NCBI RefSeq assembly: GCF_014206815.1
Contig: NZ_JACHNP010000001.1
Span: 524,456 to 588,455, forward strand
DNA: 64,000 nt
Direction: 5' to 3'
From: Xanthomonas sp. F10
Lineage (GTDB): Bacteria; Pseudomonadota; Gammaproteobacteria; Xanthomonadales; Xanthomonadaceae
The notes under the pieces were generated by a model. The model had not been told where the DNA came from and searched no databases. It was given only the letters and a program-made list of their open reading frames with translations. Numbering within the stretch: position 1 is the stretch's first letter; each line of letters opens with the position of its first letter. Below, in pieces: positions 1 to 7,478 of this stretch. The position numbers and the translations under genes are program-made.

Positions 1-153
1 AATTATTTTCGTCAGCGCCAAGTTGACGAACAGCTCTGGACGAATAATGACAAGCGCTGCTGCGGGCCCAGAAAGAATCCCGCAGGCCACCGCTAGATAG
101 GCAATCCCCCTTAGCCCCTCAAATCTTCTCAAAAGAGCGATATTGATTTCCAA
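1..153 (-). CDS. Partial membrane protein, N-terminus only
   Basis: The gene runs off the left edge, so only 51 codons are visible. I place a TTG start at 153 because GAGGGG lies seven bases upstream, a good ribosome binding site. The visible peptide has a short charged N-terminus with two arginines and then one hydrophobic stretch (about residues 17-38, Gly/Ala/Ile/Leu-rich), so the product is probably membrane-inserted. The base composition is AT-richer than the chromosome to the right and matches the neighbouring island genes, so it may be another island gene. I do not recognise a family. It is on the same strand as the five-gene cassette but separated from its end by about 470 bases and has its own possible promoter. 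Confidence 0.5.
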   Translation of the reverse strand, partial: MEINIALLRRFEGLRGIAYLAVACGILSGPAAALVIIRPELFVNLALTKII

Positions 154-624
154 CTGCGTTCCCCTCAGATACGTTTGGCACTCAAGCTCACGGCCGGCTA
201 TGAAAATCTTCTTTATTCAGGGGATCATAAATCATCAAAGTGCGCCCTGACCCCTATTTCACTATAATCTAGCTACTCATCCAATCTAGGTCAGCGGAGA
301 CACTCGGCACTGACGCCTCATCCTTATTGGCTCGCTCTGGGTAATGACTCAGCGGAGCGGTCCAGCGCTTGTCGCACATTGTTTGATGAAGTCCTGGCGA
401 CGAACTACTCGCCTTCATCCGCGTTCACCCCCAGCACCAGCGGGTTCCAAGGCCGCGATGCGTTTCGCGGTGTGGTCGAGGGCCAAGACCCGCCCTTTCG
501 CTGGTGTGAGGCAAGCCCATCGGCTATGCAAACACAGCACGGCCCGCCGTTAGATGTTGCAGGGCGTCCAGGTATCCTCCGGCTATAGAAAGCTAACCCC
601 GACCATTCTTTTCCAGCTTCTGAA
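154..624. other. Gene-poor gap in the island
   Basis: This gap lies between the partial membrane protein and the end of the uracil-glycosylase-like gene. Short open frames of 69 codons exist on the plus strand (344-588) in two overlapping frames. They have no recognisable motif and no clear ribosome binding site, so I do not call them genes. TATAAT occurs at 263-268 on the plus strand but no matching -35 element is visible. Confidence 0.4.
210..238 (-). promoter_or_regulatory. Possible sigma70 promoter
   Basis: Reading the minus strand, TTGATG (238-233) is followed after exactly 17 bases by TAAAGA (215-210). This is a fair sigma70-type promoter pointing at the partial membrane-protein gene starting at 153. 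It is a pattern match only, in an AT-rich stretch where chance matches are common. Confidence 0.3.
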
Positions 625-1299
625 TTAGAGGAGAAGCGCTCCCTGCCTATCCAGACTAGTCAGTCCGTGGATCCTAGACATGCCCTCACGGAACTCGGAA
701 ACTCCCCCATAACTCGGATGTCGCACTTGGTCAACATCAACACCCAGCTTGGAGGCGTAGATTGCCGCGTCCTGCCCGATGGCGACAATTCGCTCAATTC
801 TTAGAAGCCTAATCAACTGAAGATTTATCTCGCTCGCAACCGAAAACTCATGCGCAGTGAATTTTCTATTTGAAAGTTCATCCCCATCCAAATACGGATG
901 AAATGGAAACACATTCCAAAGCATCGGCGGTGCGCTTATCTGACGCAAAACCGACCATATCTCTGTAGCAGTACGCTCAACCACCACTGGTCCCACCGTT
1001 GATCGCTGCGGCTGCTCAAATCCATACAACGTGCCCAGTTCTGACAAGTGTGCTTCATCAGTCAGCGCGACGCCTGTCCGTCGCCCTCCACGGTAGCCGA
1101 GATCCCGGCCCATCCACATGACCCGGGAATCAATTCCCCTGACCGCATTTAGATAGCTGAGAAGGAGTGCTCTTCGAATAAGGGGACTCTCAACAGACTT
1201 ATCATGCCTTGCGCACACGTCTTTGTAGGGATTGAACACTCTTGGCAGGCTTACGCCCGCGAGTCGTTCTACGAACTTCTTTGTGCTCGGTAAGCTCAT
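625..1299 (-). CDS. Uracil-DNA-glycosylase-like protein (last gene of the defence-type operon)
   Basis: A 224-residue protein with the layout of the UDG superfamily. It has an N-terminal block FVERLAGVSLPRVFNPY that recurs in this subfamily, a first active-site-like loop GRDLGYRGGRRTG near residue 64, NVFPFHP near 129, and a C-terminal HPSYGG loop at 194 in the position of the family's HPS/HPA motif. Family enzymes flip and excise damaged or non-canonical bases such as uracil. The first 98 bases overlap the end of the MazG-like gene in another frame. I keep this start because the conserved N-terminal block needs it. As the last gene of a tightly packed five-gene operon with TIR and SLATT proteins, it probably acts in phage defence rather than housekeeping repair. 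That is inference; the base it recognises is unknown. Confidence 0.8.
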   Translation of the reverse strand: MSLPSTKKFVERLAGVSLPRVFNPYKDVCARHDKSVESPLIRRALLLSYLNAVRGIDSRVMWMGRDLGYRGGRRTGVALTDEAHLSELGTLYGFEQPQRSTVGPVVVERTATEIWSVLRQISAPPMLWNVFPFHPYLDGDELSNRKFTAHEFSVASEINLQLIRLLRIERIVAIGQDAAIYASKLGVDVDQVRHPSYGGVSEFREGMSRIHGLTSLDRQGALLL

Positions 1300-2467
1300 C
1301 TACTTCTTGAAGCCCTTTGTACGTGATGTTCCGCGCGTTGAGATCGGCAACTACATAACCGCCTCGCTCTCGCTTCAGAATTCTAAAGATCTCGAACCCC
1401 TTAAGGATAGCATTTGCCCACTCCCAGGGCTGGCACGCCGCGACCTCATACCCCTTAACAAGCGACTGGACCTGCTTCAGAACAGAGTAAGGGAATTTCT
1501 CCAAGCGCACTCCTTCGAATAGATGCTCGCGGCCGATGTTGAACATCCAGGTCGAAATTGCCTCCTCGATTATTATCGCGCGCGCGCCGTCCTCATTTTC
1601 ATCAAGAGTTGGGGATGACTTTCTCTTCCGCTTAAGAAGGGCGCGGAGCACTGGCGACCAACCCAGGCAAGCGGCGTAAGCCAAGTGAAACACGTCATGA
1701 AACCGGTAATCGTCCGCTTCGTGGCTGTTGTCGGTCAAGCGATCTCCGACATTAACGCCATTTACCGAAATGAACGCGTACGGGACTGAGCCGACCTTTC
1801 GCTCTTCAAACCGCACCCAAAGTGTGCGTGGGAGCTGTTCGGTCTCATCTGATTTTGAGTCGAAGAGCTGCGATGGCAAAGGACATGCGCCCGGCCACCG
1901 TCCACGAACCTTATCGACATTCTCTATCGCGATTTGCTCTAAGTCTAGGCTCAAGGAATGCGTCAAGAGCGCAAGGTCCGCTAGCAATCCTGCCAACGCG
2001 GGGAGTGCTGCACCGGGCAATGAGACCAACGCACCAGCGCGCCCGGCAACACGCTGAAGAGCTTCGTTCTCTCCCATTTGAACCGAGCTCTTGCTAGCAT
2101 TAACGAAGCCCGTCAGGCGACGGAAGCTTACATCGACATTCCTCCCCCCCAGCGGCCTCACATGTAGCACGACCGCAACTTCATTGATCGCTGCGTTTAG
2201 CAAAGCCGACATCTTAATTTGCTGATGCCTAGCTATTGCAAACAGATACCAGAGGCAATCACCGATCTCCTCAGACGCGACACTTGCCTCTGCATCCGTC
2301 AGCGCATCTCTTTTTACCTTTTTGATCCCCGAGCACAGCTCGCCAACCTCACCTATTAGGCCGAGCTTATGCTTGAAGAGCTCATCTGGTGTCCCTTGGA
2401 ACTGATTTGAACTCATGGCAGAGCTCAGATATTGGTCAAACCCGAAGGCGCTCTTAAGCCGAGTCAT
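1202..2467 (-). CDS. MazG-like nucleotide pyrophosphohydrolase with C-terminal MazG-associated domain
   Basis: The N-terminal third is a MazG-type all-alpha domain. The metal-binding pattern ExxE...ExxD is visible as E40/E43 in GEVGEL and E67/D70 in EEIGD, so hydrolysis of an (unusual) NTP or dNTP to NMP plus pyrophosphate is likely. The C-terminal half (about 210-390) carries the block DYRFHDVFHLAYAA with LGWSPV, matching the domain that follows MazG in a set of defence-associated proteins. I start at 2467, two bases after the Nmad2 stop, with AAGGGAG about eleven bases upstream. An in-frame ATG at 2488 would give seven more residues but lacks a ribosome binding site. The gene sits between Nmad2 and UDG-like genes, so all three probably act on modified or non-canonical nucleotides. 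Confidence 0.8.
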   Translation of the reverse strand: MTRLKSAFGFDQYLSSAMSSNQFQGTPDELFKHKLGLIGEVGELCSGIKKVKRDALTDAEASVASEEIGDCLWYLFAIARHQQIKMSALLNAAINEVAVVLHVRPLGGRNVDVSFRRLTGFVNASKSSVQMGENEALQRVAGRAGALVSLPGAALPALAGLLADLALLTHSLSLDLEQIAIENVDKVRGRWPGACPLPSQLFDSKSDETEQLPRTLWVRFEERKVGSVPYAFISVNGVNVGDRLTDNSHEADDYRFHDVFHLAYAACLGWSPVLRALLKRKRKSSPTLDENEDGARAIIIEEAISTWMFNIGREHLFEGVRLEKFPYSVLKQVQSLVKGYEVAACQPWEWANAILKGFEIFRILKRERGGYVVADLNARNITYKGLQEVDELTEHKEVRRTTRGRKPAKSVQSLQRRVRKA

Positions 2468-2469
2468 GT

Positions 2470-3081
2470 TCAGAAGGCTCCCTTCCATTGGGCTGGCTGA
2501 CCGTGAACCCCGATCGCATGACTAGACATGAGCCAGGCAAGGAATGAATCCCTGAGTGATTCCGGGATATTAACGATGTGCCCCCGTCCTGGGCGACACA
2601 AGTCATGCCTTCCCTGCCGCCTCACCGATATTGGGACAGCCACTTTGCGATCGCCGAAATAATAGAACTCATGCGCAATCAAAACCCTATCTGCGCTTAC
2701 GTCACGCCTCAGGTTCTCGAAATTAGTTTTACCACTGGGAAAGCTATGATGAGAGTCAGCCTGAATCCACGCACCCGCGTCCTTATGGTAGATATTATCG
2801 CCATAAGCACGCTTTAGACTTCCATTAAGCACCGGCCGCTTCACTTCAAAACGCGGATCATTCCAGTACTCATCGAAACTCAGAGCTTCAGCGACCTTCA
2901 TTGCGTAGATCAGGTCACCTTGCCTGCCAGTTGAGACGGCGCCAACCCCAATTACCCAGTCCCCTATTGACGCTTTTCCACGAATCTTCGGCTTACAGGT
3001 AGCCAGAGTACATAATCCAGAGAATGGATTTGGCGCGAAGCCGAAGTCCCGAACTACCACATAGCTATATAAGCGACTCAT
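2470..3081 (-). CDS. Nmad2-domain protein (nucleotide modification associated)
   Basis: About 203 residues forming a single domain. The signature is an N-terminal RLYSYVVVRDFGFAPNPF, then CTLATCKPKIR and GDWVIGVGA, then a His/Tyr-rich middle and HEFYYFGD. This matches the Nmad2 family, named by comparative genomics for its co-occurrence with DNA base-modification genes. Its biochemical activity is not known to me. The start at 3081 gives an ATGA overlap with the TIR stop; an alternative ATG at 3087 has AAGGA four to five bases upstream, so either could be used. Tight coupling to the TIR gene upstream and the MazG-like gene downstream places it in the same operon. Confidence 0.75.
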   Translation of the reverse strand: MSRLYSYVVVRDFGFAPNPFSGLCTLATCKPKIRGKASIGDWVIGVGAVSTGRQGDLIYAMKVAEALSFDEYWNDPRFEVKRPVLNGSLKRAYGDNIYHKDAGAWIQADSHHSFPSGKTNFENLRRDVSADRVLIAHEFYYFGDRKVAVPISVRRQGRHDLCRPGRGHIVNIPESLRDSFLAWLMSSHAIGVHGQPAQWKGAF

Positions 3082-3545
3082 TGGCATTTAATCCTTTTAA
3101 TATCCCTATCCTCCATCTCAGATCCATCTGGGCACTCCCAACTATCTTTCCCCTCGATGGCTGAAATGATCCTCCCCGAATTCCACCCCACAACTGAATC
3201 GGCATACTTCACGAGGGATTCTGGAAGATCGCAACCGCCCTCCCCATGCACCCATATTCCTACAATCCGCTTCCCCAGCGCGTTTGCGCGATCCACCTCC
3301 CAGTTCACCCAATCGCTGGACCGGGTGCCAGGCGTAATTAGCACAACAACTACCCCAGCCCACTCGATTTGAGGCGATATCACCTGGTACTTTATGTAAT
3401 CTTCACTTTGGGCGTTGTTTGGAGTCTGCGAGGTTATTGACGAATCCTTGCACTGAAACCCCGACCGACCAAGCAGGTCATAGAGCTTCTGGATATGCGC
3501 CTCATCCTCTTGTATATGGCTAACGAAAACATTCCTTGATTTCAT
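3078..3545 (-). CDS. TIR-domain protein, Thoeris ThsB-like
   Basis: A stand-alone TIR-like domain of 155 residues. It begins RNVFVSHIQEDEAHIQKL (strand A and helix A), continues with KDSSIT...PNNAQSEDYIKY, a hydrophobic strand VVVVLITPGT, and SDWVNWEVD, where E83 occupies the place of the TIR catalytic glutamate. Proteins of this subfamily (related to ThsB, formerly DUF1863) make NAD-derived signals or consume NAD on phage infection. I start at 3545 because AGAGGGGGG lies just upstream and the conserved domain starts five residues later; the frame is open further upstream but would overlap the SLATT gene. It lies 16 bases after the SLATT gene and overlaps the Nmad2 start. A TIR signal producer driving a SLATT membrane effector is the obvious model, by inference. 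Confidence 0.82.
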   Translation of the reverse strand: MKSRNVFVSHIQEDEAHIQKLYDLLGRSGFQCKDSSITSQTPNNAQSEDYIKYQVISPQIEWAGVVVVLITPGTRSSDWVNWEVDRANALGKRIVGIWVHGEGGCDLPESLVKYADSVVGWNSGRIISAIEGKDSWECPDGSEMEDRDIKRIKCQ

Positions 3546-3561
3546 ACACCCCCCTCTTTGG

Positions 3562-4425
3562 TTAGATGTCCTTTCTTGCCTCCCACTGAGTGTGCTCCCT
3601 AGAGAAAGCATTCTCAGCATCTCCGACAAACAGGGAGAATTCCCGCTCGCCCTTTACTTGCGCCAGCTGCTCCTCTACGACTCCAATCTCATGCGCGGTC
3701 AGAGCGTACGAAGCAGCCAGTTCAGAGTATCTCTTTGATTGCAAGTAGGCCAGCGCGCCGGACGCGATTGCGACCAATACATCTGTTGGCCAGTACTTAA
3801 AATCTGGAAATTTAATTTTCAAGAGCGCTGATGCAACAGCGAAAGTATTCGCCACCACAACTATGGTGAAACAGGCCCTACTTCGCGAGGAGTTCTCCTT
3901 CGCCTTCGACGCGTACCACGTCCTTTGATTAGAGATCCTGTGCAGCCGATAAGTCGCGATGCGTTTTTCCAAGTCATCGCTCCTGAGAGAGCGCATGCAC
4001 TCAGTAATCTGGCGCGCCTCCAAGTCACTCTGGAAGCGACCTGCAAGCTCTCGATTCTGACGAAGAGTAGCCGCTAGGCGAGATTGAAGCGAACGCTCGG
4101 AGTCTTCGTCTGCGTCGTCAAATGGCTCCGCGCGCGATATGAATCTCCAGGTAAGGGTTTTAGTTGACTCTGCCAAAGCACGGGCGGCGTACCAAACGCG
4201 CTCAGCCCTAATGGTATATAGCGCCACTGAGAACGCCAGGGCGGCAAGAAGCGTCAATGCCTGAAGAAGCGCGATGAGCCAATGATCGACCGAACCGAAT
4301 GAGAGCGCGGCTCCGAGAACCAAAAAGACAAGGTTGCATCGAAGCAGAAGAAAGAACAGACGCTGCTGACGCGCTGCGAGATCGTCTGCAGATCGGTACA
4401 AAGCCGGGAAGTCTTCAGTACGCAT
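3562..4425 (-). CDS. SLATT-domain (DUF4231-type) membrane protein, predicted effector
   Basis: A 287-residue protein with two pairs of transmembrane segments: about residues 24-41 and 47-68, then about 184-205 and 210-228. Between them is a cytoplasmic helical stretch with the family-typical AERVWYAARALAESTKT and WRFISRAEPF. SLATT proteins are predicted pore-forming effectors in nucleotide-signalled immunity (Burroughs and Aravind analyses). I start at 4425 because GTGAGGGAG lies five bases upstream. An in-frame ATG at 4482 would read through the aceE terminator hairpin and is less likely. It is the first gene of the cassette, directly downstream of aceE, with only about 20 bases between the terminator and the start, so the promoter must lie inside aceE or expression depends on read-through. 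Confidence 0.78.
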   Translation of the reverse strand: MRTEDFPALYRSADDLAARQQRLFFLLLRCNLVFLVLGAALSFGSVDHWLIALLQALTLLAALAFSVALYTIRAERVWYAARALAESTKTLTWRFISRAEPFDDADEDSERSLQSRLAATLRQNRELAGRFQSDLEARQITECMRSLRSDDLEKRIATYRLHRISNQRTWYASKAKENSSRSRACFTIVVVANTFAVASALLKIKFPDFKYWPTDVLVAIASGALAYLQSKRYSELAASYALTAHEIGVVEEQLAQVKGEREFSLFVGDAENAFSREHTQWEARKDI

Positions 4426-4444
4426 CCATGCTCCCTCACCAATG

Positions 4445-4472
4445 TAAAAGGGACGGCGATTGCCGTCCCTTT
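4445..4472 (-). terminator. Rho-independent terminator after aceE
   Basis: An 11-bp perfect stem AAAGGGACGGC / GCCGTCCCTTT with a four-base loop, followed on the minus strand by a T run. It starts seven bases after the aceE stop. It also lies in the leader of the SLATT gene, so it could limit read-through from aceE into the defence-type operon. Confidence 0.85.
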
Positions 4473-4478
4473 GTTCAA

Positions 4479-7169
4479 TCAAACCCCAACCGGATTAGCC
4501 TTCTCAGGATCGATCTTGTACTGCTTGATCGCCCGGGCCACATCCTTGCCTGTCATCTTCCCCTCCTTCGCCAGCGCCGCAATGGCGGCATGCGCGATGT
4601 AGTAGCGATCGACCTCGAAGAACCGGCGCAGGTTCGCACGCGTATCCGAGCGGCCGAAGCCATCGGTGCCCAGCACGGTGTAGTGCATCGGCACGAAGGC
4701 GCGGATCTGGTCGGCGAAGGCGCGCACGTAGTCGGTGGCGGCGATGGCCGGGCCCTGGCGGCCTTCCAGCAGCTGGGTGACGAACGGCTTGCGCTGTTCG
4801 CCTTCCGGGTGCAGGCGGTTCCAGCGCTCGGCGTCGAAGCCGTCGCGGCGCAGTTCGTTGAAGCTGGGGCAGGACCAGATGTCGGCGGTGACGCCGAAGT
4901 CCTTGTCCAGCAGCTCCGCTGCGGCGATGGCTTCGCGCAGGATGGTGCCCGAGCCCAGCAGTTGCACGCGCAGTTCGCCCTTCTTGGGCTTGCCGGCGTC
5001 CTTGAGCAGGTACATGCCCTTGATGATGCCGTCTTCCGTGCCCGCCGGCATTTCCGGGTGGGCGTAGTTCTCGTTCATCAGGGTGATGTAGTAGTACTCG
5101 TCCACCTGCTCCTGCATCATCCGCTGGATGCCGTACTGCATGACCACGGTGACTTCGTAGCCGAAGGTGGGGTCGTAGCTGCGCACGTTCGGGATGGAGC
5201 CGGCGATGACCTGGCTGAAGCCGTCTTCGTGCTGCAGGCCTTCACCATTCAACGTGGTGCGGCCGGCGGTGCCGCCGAGCAGGAAGCCGCGGGTGCGCAT
5301 GTCCGCCGCCTGCCAGGCGATGTCGCCCACGCGCTGGAAGCCGAACATGGAGTAGTAGATGTAGAACGGCAGCATCGGCACGTTGCTGACCGAGTAGCTG
5401 GTGCCGGCGGCCATCCACGAGGAGATCGCACCCGGCTCGCTGATGCCTTGCTGCAGCACCTGGCCGGACTGGTCTTCGCGGTAGAACATCAACTGGTCGG
5501 CGTCCACCGGCTTGTACTTCTGGCCGAACGGGGCGTAGATGCCGATCTGCCGGAACATGCCTTCCATGCCGAAGGTGCGCGCTTCGTCGGCCACGATCGG
5601 CACGATGCGCGGGCCCAGTTCCTTGTCGCGCAGGGCGATGTTGAGGCTCTGCACGAAGGCCATGGTGGTGGAGTAGGTGCGCTCGCCGCTGTCCTTGAGC
5701 AGGCGCTCGAACTTGTCCAGGCCCGGGGCCGGGATGGACAGGTCGGCCTTGCGGCGGCGCTGCGGCAGGTAGCCGCCGAGGGAGGCGCGGCGCTCCTGCA
5801 GGTACTGCACTTCCGGCGAGTCCGGGCCGGGGTGGTAGAACGGCACCTGCTCGGCATCGGCCAGCTGCTTGTCGCTGAGCGGGATGTTGAAGCGGTCGCG
5901 GAACGCGCGCACGGCGTCGTCGTCCAGCTTCTTGGTCTGGTGGGTGGGGTTCAGCGCCTCGCCGGCCGAGCCCATGCCGTAGCCCTTGACGGTCTTGGCC
6001 AGGATGACGGTGGGCATGCCGGTGGTGTTCACCGCCTGGTGGTAGGCGGCGTAGACCTTGTGCGGATCGTGGCCGCCGCGGTTCAGGCGCCAGATGTCGT
6101 CGTCGGACAGGCCGGCGACCATGGCCGCGGTCTCCGGGTACTTGCCGAAGAAGTTGGCGCGGGTATAGGCGCCGCCGAAGGCCTTGCAGTTCTGGTACTC
6201 GCCGTCGACGGTTTCCATCATCAGCTTCTTGAGGACGCCGTTGGTGTCCTTGGCCAGCAGGGCATCCCAGTAGCCGCCCCACAGCAGCTTGATGACGTTC
6301 CAGCCGCCGCCGCGGAACACGCCTTCCAGCTCCTGGATGATCTTGCCGTTGCCGCGCACCGGGCCGTCCAGGCGCTGCAGGTTGCAGTTGACCACGAAGA
6401 TGAGGTTGTCCAGGCCTTCGCGGCCGGCCAGGGCGATAGCGCCCAGGGTCTCGGGCTCGTCGCTCTCGCCGTCGCCGATGAAGCACCACACCTTGCGGTC
6501 GGACTTCTCGATCAGGCCGCGGTGCTCGAGGTACTTCATGAACTGCGCCTGGTAGATGGCGCTGAGCGGGCCCAGGCCCATCGACACGGTGGGGGTCTGC
6601 CAGAAGTCCGGCATCAGCCACGGGTGCGGGTAGGAGGAGATGCCCTGCCCGTCCACTTCCATGCGGAAGTTGTTGAGCTGGTCTTCGCTGATGCGGCCTT
6701 CCAGGAAGGCGCGGGCGTAGATGCCGGGGGAGCTGTGGCCCTGGATGTACAGCAGGTCGCCGGGGTGCTTGTCCGAGGGCGCGCGCCAGAAGTGGTTGAA
6801 GCCCACGTCGTACAGGGTGGCGCTGGAGGCGAAGGAAGCGATGTGGCCGCCCAGGTCGCCCGGCTTGCGGTTGGCGCGGACCACGGTGGCCATGGCGTTC
6901 CAGCGGATGATCGAGCGGATCTTCCACTCGATGGCCGCGTCGCCCGGGCTCTTGGCCTCGTTGGCGGGGGCGATGGTGTTGACGTACTCGGTGGTCGGCG
7001 AGAACGGCAGGTAGGCGCCGGAACGACGGGTCAGCTCGACCATGTCCTCCAGCAGCTGATGCGCGCGCTCGGGGCCTGCGACATCGATGACGGCCTTGAG
7101 CGATTCGATCCACTCCTGGGTCTCAGTGGGGTTCGGATCGTTCTGCAGCACCTCGTTCAACCAGTTCAT
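4479..7169 (-). CDS. aceE: Pyruvate dehydrogenase E1 component, homodimeric type
   Basis: An 896-residue protein close in length to the E. coli enzyme. It performs the thiamine-diphosphate-dependent decarboxylation of pyruvate and reductive acetylation of the E2 lipoyl domain. The thiamine-binding GDGESDEPE followed by a downstream NCN is clear, as are the PGDLGGHIASFASSATLYDV and HSSPGIYARAFLEG blocks of the AceE family. I start at 7169 (MNWLNEVLQNDPNP) with GGGAG five bases upstream; the frame extends eight codons further without a ribosome binding site. aceF and lpd are not in the window. Codon use is the high-GC chromosomal type, unlike the cassette downstream. Confidence 0.96.
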   Translation of the reverse strand: MNWLNEVLQNDPNPTETQEWIESLKAVIDVAGPERAHQLLEDMVELTRRSGAYLPFSPTTEYVNTIAPANEAKSPGDAAIEWKIRSIIRWNAMATVVRANRKPGDLGGHIASFASSATLYDVGFNHFWRAPSDKHPGDLLYIQGHSSPGIYARAFLEGRISEDQLNNFRMEVDGQGISSYPHPWLMPDFWQTPTVSMGLGPLSAIYQAQFMKYLEHRGLIEKSDRKVWCFIGDGESDEPETLGAIALAGREGLDNLIFVVNCNLQRLDGPVRGNGKIIQELEGVFRGGGWNVIKLLWGGYWDALLAKDTNGVLKKLMMETVDGEYQNCKAFGGAYTRANFFGKYPETAAMVAGLSDDDIWRLNRGGHDPHKVYAAYHQAVNTTGMPTVILAKTVKGYGMGSAGEALNPTHQTKKLDDDAVRAFRDRFNIPLSDKQLADAEQVPFYHPGPDSPEVQYLQERRASLGGYLPQRRRKADLSIPAPGLDKFERLLKDSGERTYSTTMAFVQSLNIALRDKELGPRIVPIVADEARTFGMEGMFRQIGIYAPFGQKYKPVDADQLMFYREDQSGQVLQQGISEPGAISSWMAAGTSYSVSNVPMLPFYIYYSMFGFQRVGDIAWQAADMRTRGFLLGGTAGRTTLNGEGLQHEDGFSQVIAGSIPNVRSYDPTFGYEVTVVMQYGIQRMMQEQVDEYYYITLMNENYAHPEMPAGTEDGIIKGMYLLKDAGKPKKGELRVQLLGSGTILREAIAAAELLDKDFGVTADIWSCPSFNELRRDGFDAERWNRLHPEGEQRKPFVTQLLEGRQGPAIAATDYVRAFADQIRAFVPMHYTVLGTDGFGRSDTRANLRRFFEVDRYYIAHAAIAALAKEGKMTGKDVARAIKQYKIDPEKANPVGV

Positions 7170-7478
7170 AACGCTCCCGTAGGTCGCACGCACGCGCGCG
7201 ATGGCATGTGTTTTCTCGAAGCCTGCAAGTGTAGCGCAACCGCCTCGCAGGACCTCGTACGCCAGCGTATGGAACGGACTGTCACATTTGCCCGGGACAC
7301 CCCGCGGGACAGCCGCCGCGGCCGCTGTGCCGGGCGGCCGCGGCTGCGCTTATGATCGGGCTCCAGGCCCCCGTGGAGCGCCGCCATCGCCCTTGCCTCG
7401 TCAGCGCAGGACGCCTCCGCGGTCGCCTGGCGGCACAGCCTGCGCACGCGGCTGCTGCTGTGGGGCAGCCTGCTGCAA
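7170..7478. promoter_or_regulatory. Divergent promoter region with GC-rich hairpin
   Basis: The region holds the divergent starts of aceE and the phosphatase gene. At 7316-7343 a perfect 10-bp inverted repeat CCGCGGCCGC with an 8-base loop lies just before TATGAT (7351-7356), a good -10 for the plus-strand gene. The palindrome would cover the -35 region and could be an operator. No clear aceE promoter was picked out. Confidence 0.4.

Noticed and set aside
344..588. Two overlapping 69-codon frames in the left gap
   Set aside because: No motif, no clear ribosome binding site, two frames equally open.
3546..3629. A longer TIR start at 3629
   Set aside because: It would overlap the SLATT gene by 68 bases and adds residues before the conserved RNVFVSH; the start at 3545 has a strong ribosome binding site.
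4299..7355. Very long open frame (1018 codons) on the plus strand opposite aceE
   Set aside because: It is the antisense shadow of a highly conserved gene in GC-rich DNA; its translation is His/Val/Ala/Asp-rich without motifs.
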